Below, piece by piece: positions 1 to 8,232 of a stretch of DNA of 35,695 nucleotides. A program made the translations under genes and the position numbers. Under the pieces are notes generated by a model, which was not told the DNA's origin, did no database searches, and saw nothing but the letters and a program-made list of their open reading frames with translations. Position 1 is the stretch's first letter. Each line of letters opens with the position of its first letter. This stretch comes from CAYHBO01 sp964354855 (GTDB lineage Bacteria; Babelota; Babeliae; Babelales; RVW-14), in the NCBI GenBank assembly GCA_964354855.1, contig CAYHBO010000015.1:1-35695 (forward strand), written 5' to 3'.

Positions 1-1161
1 TTGCCGTCTATTTCTAATAAAATCTTCACGTGTTACTGCTACTGGTTCAAGATTTATGCTACGAACAAACGCTTGAATTAACGCTAAACAAGCAGGATTA
101 ACATCTTGATTACTACTGTTAGCTTTGACTAAAGCCACCTCAACGCTTGTCCCGCGAGAAATTAACCAACAGGAAAGTAATACAATCGTTTTATCAATCT
201 CTTGATCAGTAACAATTACAACATTCTTACCCGCAGATATTGTATTCTCTATCACCTTGATTTCTTCTTTTATCGCGTTAAGTGATTCTTCATCTAAATC
301 TAATGAAAAAAATAAGGGGCGATACCCAATTCTTTTATCTTTACAAGCTCTTATAGACGCTGACAAAATATTTACAGGACTTTGACTTTTAAGCCTATCA
401 ACTTCAGCCTGAAGCGCCTCTGCCTGTTGATGGTTAGCGCTGCCAGCATTAACTTTCCCTACAAGGGTCATCATTCTTTCCACAAGAGGACGAACTTGAT
501 TGGTATAAAGATCAGTATCAAAATAGGCGTTCTCTGCCTTGGTACGCGAAGCAAAAGATAAAACCGCACCTACGTTTACCGTACTAAAAAAATCTACAAA
601 ATCTGGATTAATAGTAGCGGTGAAACCAATTTTAACGGCCCCAAAATGACGCCACTCAAAGTTCTCTGGAAGAGGTTGAGCTCTTGCAGCAAGTGGTGAG
701 AGATCCATAGATCGACGAACAACTGAAGATCTCCCAGAATCCGGCGAAAAATTTTCTGATGTTGCATTCGGATCTTTTCTCAATGAAGTTACTACTTTAG
801 AAGGAATCCCTTCAGCGCCACTCTCAAGCAATTTCAGTAACTCATTAGTAGAAGGAACGCTATCCAGGTTACGCGAAGCGCTAGAACTCGAAGGCCTTGA
901 GTATCCAAACGGCGATTGGTCTGACCCTGGAGCAGAATCCGTTTGCCCTGAAGAATGATTAAGAGGAGTTAATCCATTAAATTTTGTCATATATAATACA
1001 TCAAAGACTGGCTCAAAAGTTACCGCGCTACTACGATAAATAGGATCAAGTAGAGGCTTTTTATCGCCTTCTTTTCTTCTCGGAACCATTGCATTAATAA
1101 CATTCATGTCCAACATGCTCATAAGCATGAATAACCCAATAATTATTTTATTATTTTTCAT
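1..1161 (-). CDS. Exported protein with degenerate phosphatase-like C-terminus (partial at left edge)
   Basis: I read an open frame of 387 codons from an ATG at 1161 to the window edge with no stop, so the C-terminus is missing. An AAGGGA ribosome-binding site precedes the ATG. The N-terminus is a signal peptide (MKNNKIIIGLF..., ending NAM). A Ser/Pro-rich, low-complexity linker follows (about residues 75-175). The C-terminal third contains GKNVVIVTDQEIDKTI followed by SCWLISRG, which aligns with the same region of the next gene upstream (GKTVVIVDDLQDNAV...ACWLISQG). Both resemble the P-loop region of dual-specificity phosphatases, but the catalytic Cys and the Arg are replaced. The two genes are 42 bp apart and likely form one transcript. 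The paralogy is visible directly; the phosphatase-fold assignment is inference and the function is unknown. Confidence 0.75.
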   Translation of the reverse strand, partial: MKNNKIIIGLFMLMSMLDMNVINAMVPRRKEGDKKPLLDPIYRSSAVTFEPVFDVLYMTKFNGLTPLNHSSGQTDSAPGSDQSPFGYSRPSSSSASRNLDSVPSTNELLKLLESGAEGIPSKVVTSLRKDPNATSENFSPDSGRSSVVRRSMDLSPLAARAQPLPENFEWRHFGAVKIGFTATINPDFVDFFSTVNVGAVLSFASRTKAENAYFDTDLYTNQVRPLVERMMTLVGKVNAGSANHQQAEALQAEVDRLKSQSPVNILSASIRACKDKRIGYRPLFFSLDLDEESLNAIKEEIKVIENTISAGKNVVIVTDQEIDKTIVLLSCWLISRGTSVEVALVKANSSNQDVNPACLALIQAFVRSINLEPVAVTREDFIRNRRQ

Positions 1162-1203
1162 CGTAAATTCCCTTAATTTAAACATATAAACCCCATTAAA
1201 ATT

Positions 1204-2679
1204 CTATTTTTTTCCTCTGCCCCTTGTAGCAATATCCAAACGCGATTGATGCGTTTGACGCTCAGCAACACAATCGGCATGAAATGCTGCAATTAATGAC
1301 CGATAATTTCCAGCTGTAAAACCAGGAATTAATCGCCTCAATAGTGCTTGTGCTATAGCAGATTCAATTTCCCATCCCTGAGAAATTAACCAACATGCAA
1401 GGAAGGTAACCGCGTTATCTTGTAAATCATCAACAATTACAACAGTTTTACCGGTTTCCATAATGCGATTTGCGTCTTCAATAATTTCTCTTATGGAAGA
1501 AACCTGCGCATTAATCTCAGCTGCATGAGAAGGACGCCTCAACGACAAAGAAGCATTAAACTTTTTCAATAGACGATATTGTATCCCTTTAATACTGCAG
1601 TATTTTGTAGTCTGCAAAAATTTTTCGCCTTCTCTATTACTAAAAGAAAAAATCCCACCAAGATTAAGACGATCCAGCCCAATAAGTGGGTCAATAAAAT
1701 CTTTCTCAATTTTGTGGGCAAAACCAATTTTAGAATCATCATAGAGCCACGCAAATCCAGTACGGCTCAAACAATCCATAAGAAAACAGCGCTCACATTT
1801 ATAATGCATCTTATAACGAAATTTGCTCTCAGGAGCTCCATACGAATACGTTTTTGATTCATCACGACATCTCTGACAGAATGCTGGAACTTCATCAGCA
1901 TCTTTATCAGGATCAGGCATACCAAATGTTGCTAACATCTTTTTAATGCTCGGAACACTTTTCCTTCTTGATTCCCCAAAAACAACTTGCTCTCTCTGAT
2001 AAGCTTTCTCTCTCATATTCAAAGTTCTACACAACCATCCCTCATTAGAGGTCGGTGTCGCTATAGAAGGCTCAATAGAAGGCCCAGTATTGCAAGTAGA
2101 ACCGTAACTTAAAATTCTGTTTAAAGTAGCCGCTCCCTCTTCACTCATGCGTCTGAAATGCTCAGACATACTTTCTTTTCGTGAAAGATTCGGTATTTGA
2201 GTTGCTTCTTCTCTCTCTTCTCTTAGGGCTTCATTTGGAACCTCTACAGGCGATTTCCCATCATTCTTTTTTTCTACCTCTAATTTCCGAACAACACCAT
2301 CGAGATCTAAATCTTCACATGCATTTGCTGACGTCATTGATTGAAAACTCCCCCCAGAACGGATCCGATCTGGACTCAGATCAAAAATAGGCGTTGATCC
2401 CACAGAAGTTTTTTCCGATGACATCGCCTGTGAACTAACCTGACCTGGCGAATAATTAGAATCTCCAGATAATTTCGATTCATTATCATCAGAGGATCTC
2501 CGTGATCCATCACCAAATCCAACTGAACCTTTTTTTGGTGTAACATTAGGCGTCATAACTTGCGAATTGCCATAACCCTCAGGTCGCTTCGCCGCCTGCA
2601 CACCACGCATCGCATACACGGAAGTTTCAATAAACCCCGTAAAGATACATAAAACAATAATTATTCTGTTTTTTTCCAT
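1204..2679 (-). CDS. Exported protein, pseudo-phosphatase-like C-terminus with Cys cluster
   Basis: A 491-residue protein starting with a signal peptide (MEKNRIIIVLC..., predicted end at VYAM). Residues about 30-200 are Ser/Thr-rich and low complexity. A Cys cluster follows at about 265-300 (CQRC ... CERC ... C), which could bind zinc. The last 150 residues have the order of a dual-specificity phosphatase domain: DRLNLGGIFSFSN (like the LYLGG strand), then GKTVVIVDDLQDNAVTFLAC, WLISQGWEIESAIA and a RR-IPGF segment. The HCxxGxxRS signature is replaced by VDDLQDNAV, so catalysis is unlikely. It is a paralog of the downstream gene at the left edge and has an AAGGGA ribosome-binding site. A role in host interaction is only a guess. 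Confidence 0.8.
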   Translation of the reverse strand: MEKNRIIIVLCIFTGFIETSVYAMRGVQAAKRPEGYGNSQVMTPNVTPKKGSVGFGDGSRRSSDDNESKLSGDSNYSPGQVSSQAMSSEKTSVGSTPIFDLSPDRIRSGGSFQSMTSANACEDLDLDGVVRKLEVEKKNDGKSPVEVPNEALREEREEATQIPNLSRKESMSEHFRRMSEEGAATLNRILSYGSTCNTGPSIEPSIATPTSNEGWLCRTLNMREKAYQREQVVFGESRRKSVPSIKKMLATFGMPDPDKDADEVPAFCQRCRDESKTYSYGAPESKFRYKMHYKCERCFLMDCLSRTGFAWLYDDSKIGFAHKIEKDFIDPLIGLDRLNLGGIFSFSNREGEKFLQTTKYCSIKGIQYRLLKKFNASLSLRRPSHAAEINAQVSSIREIIEDANRIMETGKTVVIVDDLQDNAVTFLACWLISQGWEIESAIAQALLRRLIPGFTAGNYRSLIAAFHADCVAERQTHQSRLDIATRGRGKK

Positions 2680-2760
2680 TTTAAGTGTCCCTTATCCCCG
2701 CCAATAGTAAAAATCAAATACGCACATCGCTATTAAAAACAAAATCGAATGCGGCTACAT

Positions 2761-2788
2761 ATCATATATTATATACTTTATAAGTCAA
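2761..2788 (-). promoter_or_regulatory. Candidate sigma70 promoter for the pseudo-phosphatase gene pair
   Basis: On the minus strand TTGACT (2788-2783), a 16-bp spacer and TATGAT (2766-2761) match the -35 and -10 consensus at 5/6 each. This would give a leader of about 75 nt before the ATG at 2679. The surrounding DNA is very AT-rich, so chance matches are possible. Confidence 0.5.
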
Positions 2789-2861
2789 CTATTCAAATAG
2801 AAAAAATAAAATACAGGAAAATCTTAAGCCAACTGCTTCTTTTCAGTCTTTGCCAACACCC

Positions 2862-2890
2862 TTGACTTTAGGGTAGAAATGAATTATTAT
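2862..2890 (+). promoter_or_regulatory. Promoter of the argR operon
   Basis: TTGACT (2862-2867), exactly 17 bp, then TATTAT (2885-2890): a near-consensus sigma70 promoter. The predicted start near 2897 lies about 54 nt before the argR ATG. The -10 box lies inside the first ARG box, as expected for repression by blocking RNA polymerase. Confidence 0.75.
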
Positions 2891-2917
2891 TCATATATAA
2901 GTGAATAAATATTCTAA
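2878..2917 (+). promoter_or_regulatory. Tandem ARG boxes (ArgR operator)
   Basis: Two 18-bp ARG-box-like palindromes. The first has the core TGAATTATTATTCA (2880-2893), a perfect inverted repeat of the TGAAT-N4-ATTCA consensus. The second is TGAATAAATATTCT (2902-2915), with one mismatch. Their centres are 22 bp apart, about two helical turns, close to the spacing bound by an ArgR hexamer in known arg operators. Position directly upstream of argR suggests autoregulation of the whole transport operon. Confidence 0.8.
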
Positions 2918-2950
2918 TTAAATAAGAAATTAAATAAGATTGGAGCAAAA

Positions 2951-3415
2951 ATGAACAAAAACAATACCATAACCACGCGCAAAGAAGCGATAAAAAATCT
3001 TATTGCCCGTTTTCCGGTGGATAACCAGGAAACATTGGTTTCCCTTTTAAAAAAAGAATATGGCATAGAAACAAACCAATCCATCGTTTCTCGGGATCTA
3101 CGAGAACTCGAAATTACTAAGCATCTGGTTAAAGACACCATGATCTACAAGCTGAACGATATTGATGTCCATAAAGAAATTTTGCGACTTGGGGTTACCA
3201 ATGTCAGCCATAACGAAGTAATGATCATTATCAATACGTTACCGGCTATGGCATCGTTTGCAGCAGAGTACTTAGATCAACACCCTAACACCGGCATTCT
3301 TGCCACCTTGGCAGGAGAAAATGTAGTGTTCGTTGTCCCAACGGCCACCAAAGACATCGTTTCAACATTTGAAGCGATTTGTGAGTTAATACACGTTAAA
3401 AAACCAAATAATTAA
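2951..3415 (+). CDS. argR: Arginine repressor ArgR
   Basis: A 154-residue protein, normal length for ArgR. The N-terminal winged helix carries SIVSRDLRELEI (about 44-55), the family's DNA-recognition helix. The C-terminal hexamerisation and ligand domain runs from about 85 to 150. In characterised ArgR proteins the ligand loop reads GDD; here it reads AGEN (121-124), so the acidic pair that contacts arginine is altered. GGAG lies 5 nt before the ATG. It is the first gene of an operon with a binding protein 10 nt downstream and, further on, a permease and ATPase. ArgR probably represses this operon when its amino acid is plentiful. The family is certain; the effector identity is less so because of the loop change. 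Confidence 0.93.
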   Translation: MNKNNTITTRKEAIKNLIARFPVDNQETLVSLLKKEYGIETNQSIVSRDLRELEITKHLVKDTMIYKLNDIDVHKEILRLGVTNVSHNEVMIIINTLPAMASFAAEYLDQHPNTGILATLAGENVVFVVPTATKDIVSTFEAICELIHVKKPNN

Positions 3416-3425
3416 AGGATATGTT

Positions 3426-4187
3426 ATGAAAAAGCTCTTATTATTTCTATCCCTGGCAAGCGCCGGGTTCGCATTCATATTTTTTAAATGCGTCTACAAA
3501 ACAACAAAACAGAACACCACCGATACCATCATTGTTGGAACAAATGCAACTTTTCCACCTTTTTCGTACATTGATAACGGTGAAATAACTGGATTTGATA
3601 TAGAACTCATCAAACTCGTAGGAACAAAGCTTGGCAAAAAGATTGTTTTAAAAGACATGAACTTTGACTCAATTATTATCGAATCTCAATCGGGCAGAAT
3701 CCAAGTTATTGCCGCCGGCATATCTTCAACCCCTGAACGCGCAAAAAAAGTATTCTTTACGAATCCCCATGTTGGAAGCGATCCGTTCGTTGCCATCACG
3801 CTTAAAAAACATGAAGCACCAAAAAGCATAACGGATCTTGAAGGCAAAGAAGTCATCGTCAATGAAGGCTTTACGGCAGAATCATTCATGAAAAAACAAA
3901 AGAATGTAAAACTCATGCGTTTAACGACTGCTGCTGAAGCGTTTTTAGCTCTCACCACTAATCGTGGATACGCGTATGTTTCAGCACGTTCTGCGGTGCA
4001 ACCATTTTTTGATAAGCATGGCATTCAACAATTTAATATTTTAATGCTTGATGGCGCAGACAGTTATGCCTTCGCTGTTTCTAAACATTGTCCTGAGCTT
4101 TTTGAACAGATTCAAAAGACGCTAGAAGCTTTAGAAAAAAGCGGTGAATTAAAAGCATTAAAGACGCAATGGCATTTGAATTTTTAA
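3426..4187 (+). CDS. artJ: Periplasmic amino-acid (arginine-type) binding protein of an ABC transporter
   Basis: A 253-residue family 3 solute-binding protein. Residues 1-25 form a hydrophobic N-terminus (signal peptide or anchor; no clear lipobox). The domain starts at about residue 37 with VGTNATFPPFSYIDNGEITG, then FDIELIKLVGTKLGK, and has SSTPERAKKVFFTNP (about 100-114), where the Arg contacts the substrate carboxylate in this family. The start lies 10 nt after argR, with AAGGA as ribosome-binding site. Arginine as substrate is inferred from the ArgR/ARG-box context; lysine, ornithine or glutamine cannot be excluded from sequence alone. Confidence 0.88.
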   Translation: MKKLLLFLSLASAGFAFIFFKCVYKTTKQNTTDTIIVGTNATFPPFSYIDNGEITGFDIELIKLVGTKLGKKIVLKDMNFDSIIIESQSGRIQVIAAGISSTPERAKKVFFTNPHVGSDPFVAITLKKHEAPKSITDLEGKEVIVNEGFTAESFMKKQKNVKLMRLTTAAEAFLALTTNRGYAYVSARSAVQPFFDKHGIQQFNILMLDGADSYAFAVSKHCPELFEQIQKTLEALEKSGELKALKTQWHLNF

Positions 4188-4246
4188 GAGAATTAAAACA
4201 AAAAGACTTTATTTAAAAATTTGATTAACGACATTAACTCTTCGAT

Positions 4247-4379
4247 ACGTCATCCTCGCGAATGCGGAGATCCAGGCCTTACTTACTTTTACTAATTTTC
4301 TAAAACTTTTTTAAAAAAGAAGTATAAAAATTTTAAAGAAGAAAGAAGTCCTGGATCCCCGCATACGCGAGGATGACGT
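4247..4379. repeat. MITE-like inverted repeat inside the arg operon
   Basis: A 133-bp element whose ends are long inverted repeats: ACGTCATCCTCGCG at the left and CGCGAGGATGACGT at the right. The arms run on for about 30 bp (including GATCCAGG/CCTGGATC) with only a few mismatches, and the centre is AT-rich. It lies in the 286-bp space between the binding-protein and PvcA-like genes, and may affect transcript stability or termination. Related half-elements occur at 8151 and 17301. Confidence 0.75.
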
Positions 4380-4473
4380 GCCGTACAATTAAGTAATAAC
4401 GTATAAATTATTAGCTATAAAAATTTAGAACGAATAAAAACAACATAAACCACATAACAATTTAGGAGTAATC

Positions 4474-5479
4474 ATGATCACGAAAAAAATGACCTATAAC
4501 CTTTTGGTGGGTCTTCGGCTTAAGCATAAGTTTAACAACACTTAGTTTTCTCTACATAAACTATCTTGCAAACCATAAAACAATCGACGCTATTGCAGCG
4601 ATTATTCTTGATTATGCGCTCACCTATGACATCAACCAACCTGCAAATAATCAACAAAACACAACCCCATCATTCACGGGATTTGATGCGATCAAAACAA
4701 AAATAGCTCATGCCGTAGAACAGCATAAGCCTATTAAATTCAATCTCGTAGGGTTCCCCTACAAATCACAAAACACCAATAAAAAAGTATTCACATCACA
4801 CGCAGATACAGCAGAACAATATTCTTTAAATTACATCAACTCGTTACTTACTAAGATCAAACAGATTTACGTTCCCGGAGCAAACATTACTATTTTCACC
4901 GATGGATTAGTTTTTTCTGACATCGAAGGGGTCACTGATGCCACGGTTCTTTCGTATGAAGCGACAATAAAAAAAATGGCTACCGATATGCCACACATCA
5001 CGATCAAAGGCCTTACCGATTTACTGCCACAATGTTCTCCACAACAAGCACGCGCTACCGTTGCAGCATGCCAACCTGATACTGCAACATTCGAAAATAA
5101 ACTATCTCATGACCCTGCACTACAAGAAAACATTTTAGCTCTTGAGCAATGGATTGCACTCGAATTTGACTACCCTCAAGGGCATTCACTAACCAAGCAA
5201 ACAAGCATCTATGAGATAGCAAAAAAATTAACTCATCATGGCTTACAGTACAGCTCTTTCTTAAAGCCATTTCGACCAGCACAGGTCATCAGACTGTCAG
5301 TCAGCTATCAGCCTAACGTTTCCTCTAAGATGGGGATTAAGCTATCACCATCATCAACCGTTACCCCATGGCACGGCGTCTTAGTAAACGATTGCCATGG
5401 AAATTTTCTCATTAAACACTGTAAAGACATTGCTACTACAGATACACCGGTAAAAAAAATCTCTTCGTACCGGCGGTAG
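4474..5479 (+). CDS. DIT1/PvcA-family protein (isocyanide synthase-like), apparent frameshift near 4500
   Basis: A strong TAGGAG site precedes the ATG at 4474, but that frame stops at 4543-4545. The +1 frame is open from 4493 to 5479 and continues the same protein, so one extra base (likely in CCTTTT or GGTGGG, about 4499-4511) explains the break. The rebuilt product is about 334 residues. It starts with a hydrophobic membrane or signal segment (FWWVFGLSISL...). It then has family hallmarks of DIT1/PvcA isonitrile synthases: FPYKSQNT (about 94-101), PGANITIFTDGLVFSD (134-149), RLSVSY (273-278) and TPWHGVL (297-303). Characterised members make isonitriles from Tyr or Trp plus ribulose 5-phosphate; the substrate here is unknown. 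Neighbours are arginine-transport genes and no PvcB-type dioxygenase is in view. It could be a pseudogene, a sequencing error or a recoded gene. Confidence 0.78.
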
Positions 5480-5601
5480 TTAACACACTAAATCTTATGC
5501 AGATTTAAAAAATCTTCTAATAAACAACTTATCGCCATCCAAGTCTCAGCACACATTAATTTTATTTTTTCTAACAACCAATAAAAACAAAAGGGCCTAC
5601 T

Positions 5602-6684
5602 ATGAACATATTTTTAAAAAAACAAATGAACGTTATATTTTTTATCGTATTAACTATTTTCTCAAAAGCACACCCTATGCAAAGTTCACAAAATGCATCA
5701 GTTGAGGCGGCTGTTTTTCAAGTTATTTTGAACTATCAGCAATCATTATCACACATCGCACACATTGCAACTGATGCCCCAGCAGAACTAAAAGCAAAGG
5801 TCATTGTTACATTTCTCACACAGTTTTATCCGGTAGGTTTTGAAATTTCTCCTGAACAAGAAACTTTAGAAAAAACCTTACTCGAAGAAAAGATTGCTGG
5901 ATTAATCAACGCTCATCTCCCATTAATGATGCATATGCCAGGGCTACCATTTAAATCTCAAAACACCGTAAGATGCATTGCTCAAACTGATTTAGCAGAT
6001 TACCTATGCCTATTTACCCTAAATCACCTAGCTCAAGGAATTAACCAGGTCTACTCATTCGCAGGGCCAATAACCGTTTATTCTGATGGGTACATTTTTA
6101 AAACTATTTATGACCCTGTTGATCTTGAAATCGCTCAATGCCACCAACAATGGAAGGTCATAGCACAAAAATATAATCTATCTTACATACGCATAAATAA
6201 TGGTTTAGAACTTGTTAATGGAACACCACAAGGCCTTCGTGCGTACTTAGCCGCAAGATCTTGTGGGATGACCTTTGATAAAGAAACACTAGTTGGACAA
6301 AGTATTTACATAAAGCATGATCTCATCAATCATTTTGGATCAACATGTAGCAAGAATGCTTTAAAGAAGATGGCTACAAAACTTGCACCAGAAATTCTTG
6401 GGGCCGTAAAAGCATACTCTCTGCTGCTCCAAGAATTCATAGATACAACATACGGTAAAGGCAACACCATACGACTATCACCAAGTAAAACAAACAAAGC
6501 ATTGAGTACAAAGTTTCCCATTAGCTTTATTCAGAACCAATCGATTTTGCCATGGAATAGTTTTGCGGTAGTAGATTTAACTAATCTATCTTTAGAACTT
6601 GCTTGTGATACCAATAAGGCTCTTGAAGCTGGAGCACAAATGGTTTATGTTAATGGATTGGCATGTTATGTAAAAAATACGTAA
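5602..6684 (+). CDS. Exported DIT1/PvcA-family paralog
   Basis: A 360-residue protein with a predicted signal peptide (MNIFLKKQMNVIFFIVLTIF..., ending near AHPM). It is homologous to the gene before it and keeps LPFKSQNT (115-122) and GPITVYSDGYIF (155-166). It differs at the C-terminal hallmarks: RLSPSK (291-296) in place of RLSVSY, and LPWNSF (316-321) in place of TPWHGV, losing the His. This suggests a different activity or a non-catalytic partner. It lies 122 bp after the first paralog and 38 bp before the permease gene, with AAGGG as ribosome-binding site. An exported DIT1/PvcA protein is unexpected, because characterised family members are cytoplasmic. The family call rests on shared motifs, not a search. 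Confidence 0.72.
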   Translation: MNIFLKKQMNVIFFIVLTIFSKAHPMQSSQNASVEAAVFQVILNYQQSLSHIAHIATDAPAELKAKVIVTFLTQFYPVGFEISPEQETLEKTLLEEKIAGLINAHLPLMMHMPGLPFKSQNTVRCIAQTDLADYLCLFTLNHLAQGINQVYSFAGPITVYSDGYIFKTIYDPVDLEIAQCHQQWKVIAQKYNLSYIRINNGLELVNGTPQGLRAYLAARSCGMTFDKETLVGQSIYIKHDLINHFGSTCSKNALKKMATKLAPEILGAVKAYSLLLQEFIDTTYGKGNTIRLSPSKTNKALSTKFPISFIQNQSILPWNSFAVVDLTNLSLELACDTNKALEAGAQMVYVNGLACYVKNT

Positions 6685-6722
6685 GCTACGTAAGAATTTT
6701 AATAACCTCTTAGGAGACAATC

Positions 6723-7385
6723 ATGCATTTAAATACCGAACTCATGTACCAGTCAATCCCGCTCCTGTGTAGGGGCGCCTGGATCAGCATCCAGATTGCC
6801 ATATTCTCTGCGACGCTTGGATTTTTTTTAGGCACCATTTTAGGATTTTTACATACACGTAAAAATCCCCTAATTCGCATTCCCATAAACCTTTATGTTG
6901 GACTCATCCGTGGCACTCCGATGCTTATTCAAATAACTTTTTGCTACTTTATTCTTCCATACATTGGCATTGAACTTTCAGCATTTTGGGCGGCTATTTT
7001 AGCTATCGGTATCAATAGCGGCGCTTACATTAGCCAGATTGTTAAGTCTGGCATCTTAGCCGTTGGAAGCGAACAAACAGAAGCGGCTCGTGTACTCGGG
7101 TTAAGTACCCTGCAAATAGCCTGGTACATCATAACACCACAAGCATTCCGTATCATTCTACCCGCATTAGTCGGTGAATGTTCGACCCTGATCAAAGATT
7201 CAAGCTTAGCCTCCGGCATCGGCGTCATGGAACTGTACAAAGAATCACGTGCTATCTTGACTCAATCATACGAAGTAATCAGTATCGTTTGCCTTGTCGC
7301 CGCGTTTTATCTGGCCATGACATCGGTCATTGCATTTCTTGGAAACTATCTTGAACGAAAGATGAGTTGGTATGTTAAACATTAA
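6723..7385 (+). CDS. artM: Amino-acid ABC transporter permease (HisM/GlnP/ArtM family)
   Basis: A 220-residue inner-membrane permease with several hydrophobic spans. It carries the family segment LIRGTPMLIQ (about 62-71) and the EAA loop EQTEAARVLGLSTLQIAWYI (117-136), where the ATPase docks. Only one permease is present, so it probably works as a homodimer. TAGGAG lies upstream of the ATG. Its 3' end overlaps the ATPase gene by 14 nt, consistent with translational coupling. Arginine uptake is inferred from the ArgR operator at the head of the operon. Confidence 0.88.
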   Translation: MHLNTELMYQSIPLLCRGAWISIQIAIFSATLGFFLGTILGFLHTRKNPLIRIPINLYVGLIRGTPMLIQITFCYFILPYIGIELSAFWAAILAIGINSGAYISQIVKSGILAVGSEQTEAARVLGLSTLQIAWYIITPQAFRIILPALVGECSTLIKDSSLASGIGVMELYKESRAILTQSYEVISIVCLVAAFYLAMTSVIAFLGNYLERKMSWYVKH

Positions 7386-8103
7386 TAAACTATCAAAAAA
7401 TATTGGGCCTAAAAAAATTCTTAACGCCGTATCTCTTGAGGTATCTCCAGGACAAATAGCATTCTTACTTGGCGAATCAGGCGTTGGAAAATCAACATTA
7501 ATTCGTATCCTCAACGGGCTTGAAACCTATGACAGCGGGTCACTCAAACTCAATGGACAAGCACTTAATAACACGAATATTCACACGTTGGTTGGCATGG
7601 TATTTCAACATTTCAACCTGTTCCCTCATCTGACCGTTGAACGAAATATCACACTCGCACTTGAGAAAGTACAAAACAAAAACGCTATTGAAGCCAAAGC
7701 AATCGCTACAGCACTGCTTAAAAAATATAAGCTTGAAGACAAAGCAGCATCACCGGTCAGTAGTCTTTCCGGCGGACAGAAGCAACGTCTTGCCATTGTC
7801 CGTGCATTAGCACTTAACCCAAAAATTATCTGCCTTGATGAGCCAACCTCAGCCTTAGACCCTTCGCTATCTAGTTACGTTGCACAACAAATTCAAGAGC
7901 TCGCAAACGAAGGTCGCATTGTCCTGGTAGCAACGCATTCCATGAGTTTAGTTTTAAATGACAACCTACATGGCACCGTGTATCTCATGAAAGAAGGTCG
8001 CATTGTGGAACAAGCTTCAACCGAAGAGATTAAGAAAAAACCTGATCAATTTAAGTTTATTAGTCAGTTTGTTAAGGGAGCTACAGAACCAGAGATTTCG
8101 TAG
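7372..8103 (+). CDS. artP: Amino-acid ABC transporter ATPase (GlnQ/ArtP family)
   Basis: A 243-residue ATPase with all motifs: Walker A GESGVGKST (34-42), Q-loop VFQHFNLFPHLTV, signature LSGGQKQRLAI, Walker B IICLDEPTSALDP and switch His in ATHS. The ATG lies inside the end of the permease gene. It powers uptake with the permease and the binding protein earlier in the operon. It is the last gene of the operon; two palindromes lie at and after its stop codon. Confidence 0.9.
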   Translation: MLNINKLSKNIGPKKILNAVSLEVSPGQIAFLLGESGVGKSTLIRILNGLETYDSGSLKLNGQALNNTNIHTLVGMVFQHFNLFPHLTVERNITLALEKVQNKNAIEAKAIATALLKKYKLEDKAASPVSSLSGGQKQRLAIVRALALNPKIICLDEPTSALDPSLSSYVAQQIQELANEGRIVLVATHSMSLVLNDNLHGTVYLMKEGRIVEQASTEEIKKKPDQFKFISQFVKGATEPEIS

Positions 8104-8122
8104 ATCAATGCGCATTGATCTA
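8101..8122. repeat. Perfect 22-bp palindrome at the artP stop codon
   Basis: TAGATCAATGC and its exact reverse complement are directly joined, and the first three bases are the artP stop codon. With no loop bases it would form a weak hairpin. It may help define the 3' end of the operon or bind a dimeric protein. Confidence 0.6.
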
Positions 8123-8150
8123 CTGGAAGAAAAACTTGATCCCAAGTAGG

Positions 8151-8184
8151 ACACGTCATCCCAGCCTTCGCTGGGATGACGTGT
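8151..8184. repeat. GTCATCCC-type palindromic repeat (15-bp stem)
   Basis: ACACGTCATCCCAGC, a 4-base loop, then the exact complement. It shares the CGTCATCC end with the 133-bp element at 4247. No T-tract follows on either strand, so it is not a classical intrinsic terminator, but it could block 3' decay of the operon transcript. Confidence 0.75.
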
Positions 8185-8232
8185 CAAAAGAATAAACTCG
8201 TCTTCATAAAGTAAATACAGGAATATACACAA

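Noticed and set aside
2680..2860. Small gene in the space upstream of argR
   Set aside because: Only AT-rich promoter-like DNA is seen; the reverse-strand 75-codon ORF at 2914-3141 lies inside argR and is a shadow.
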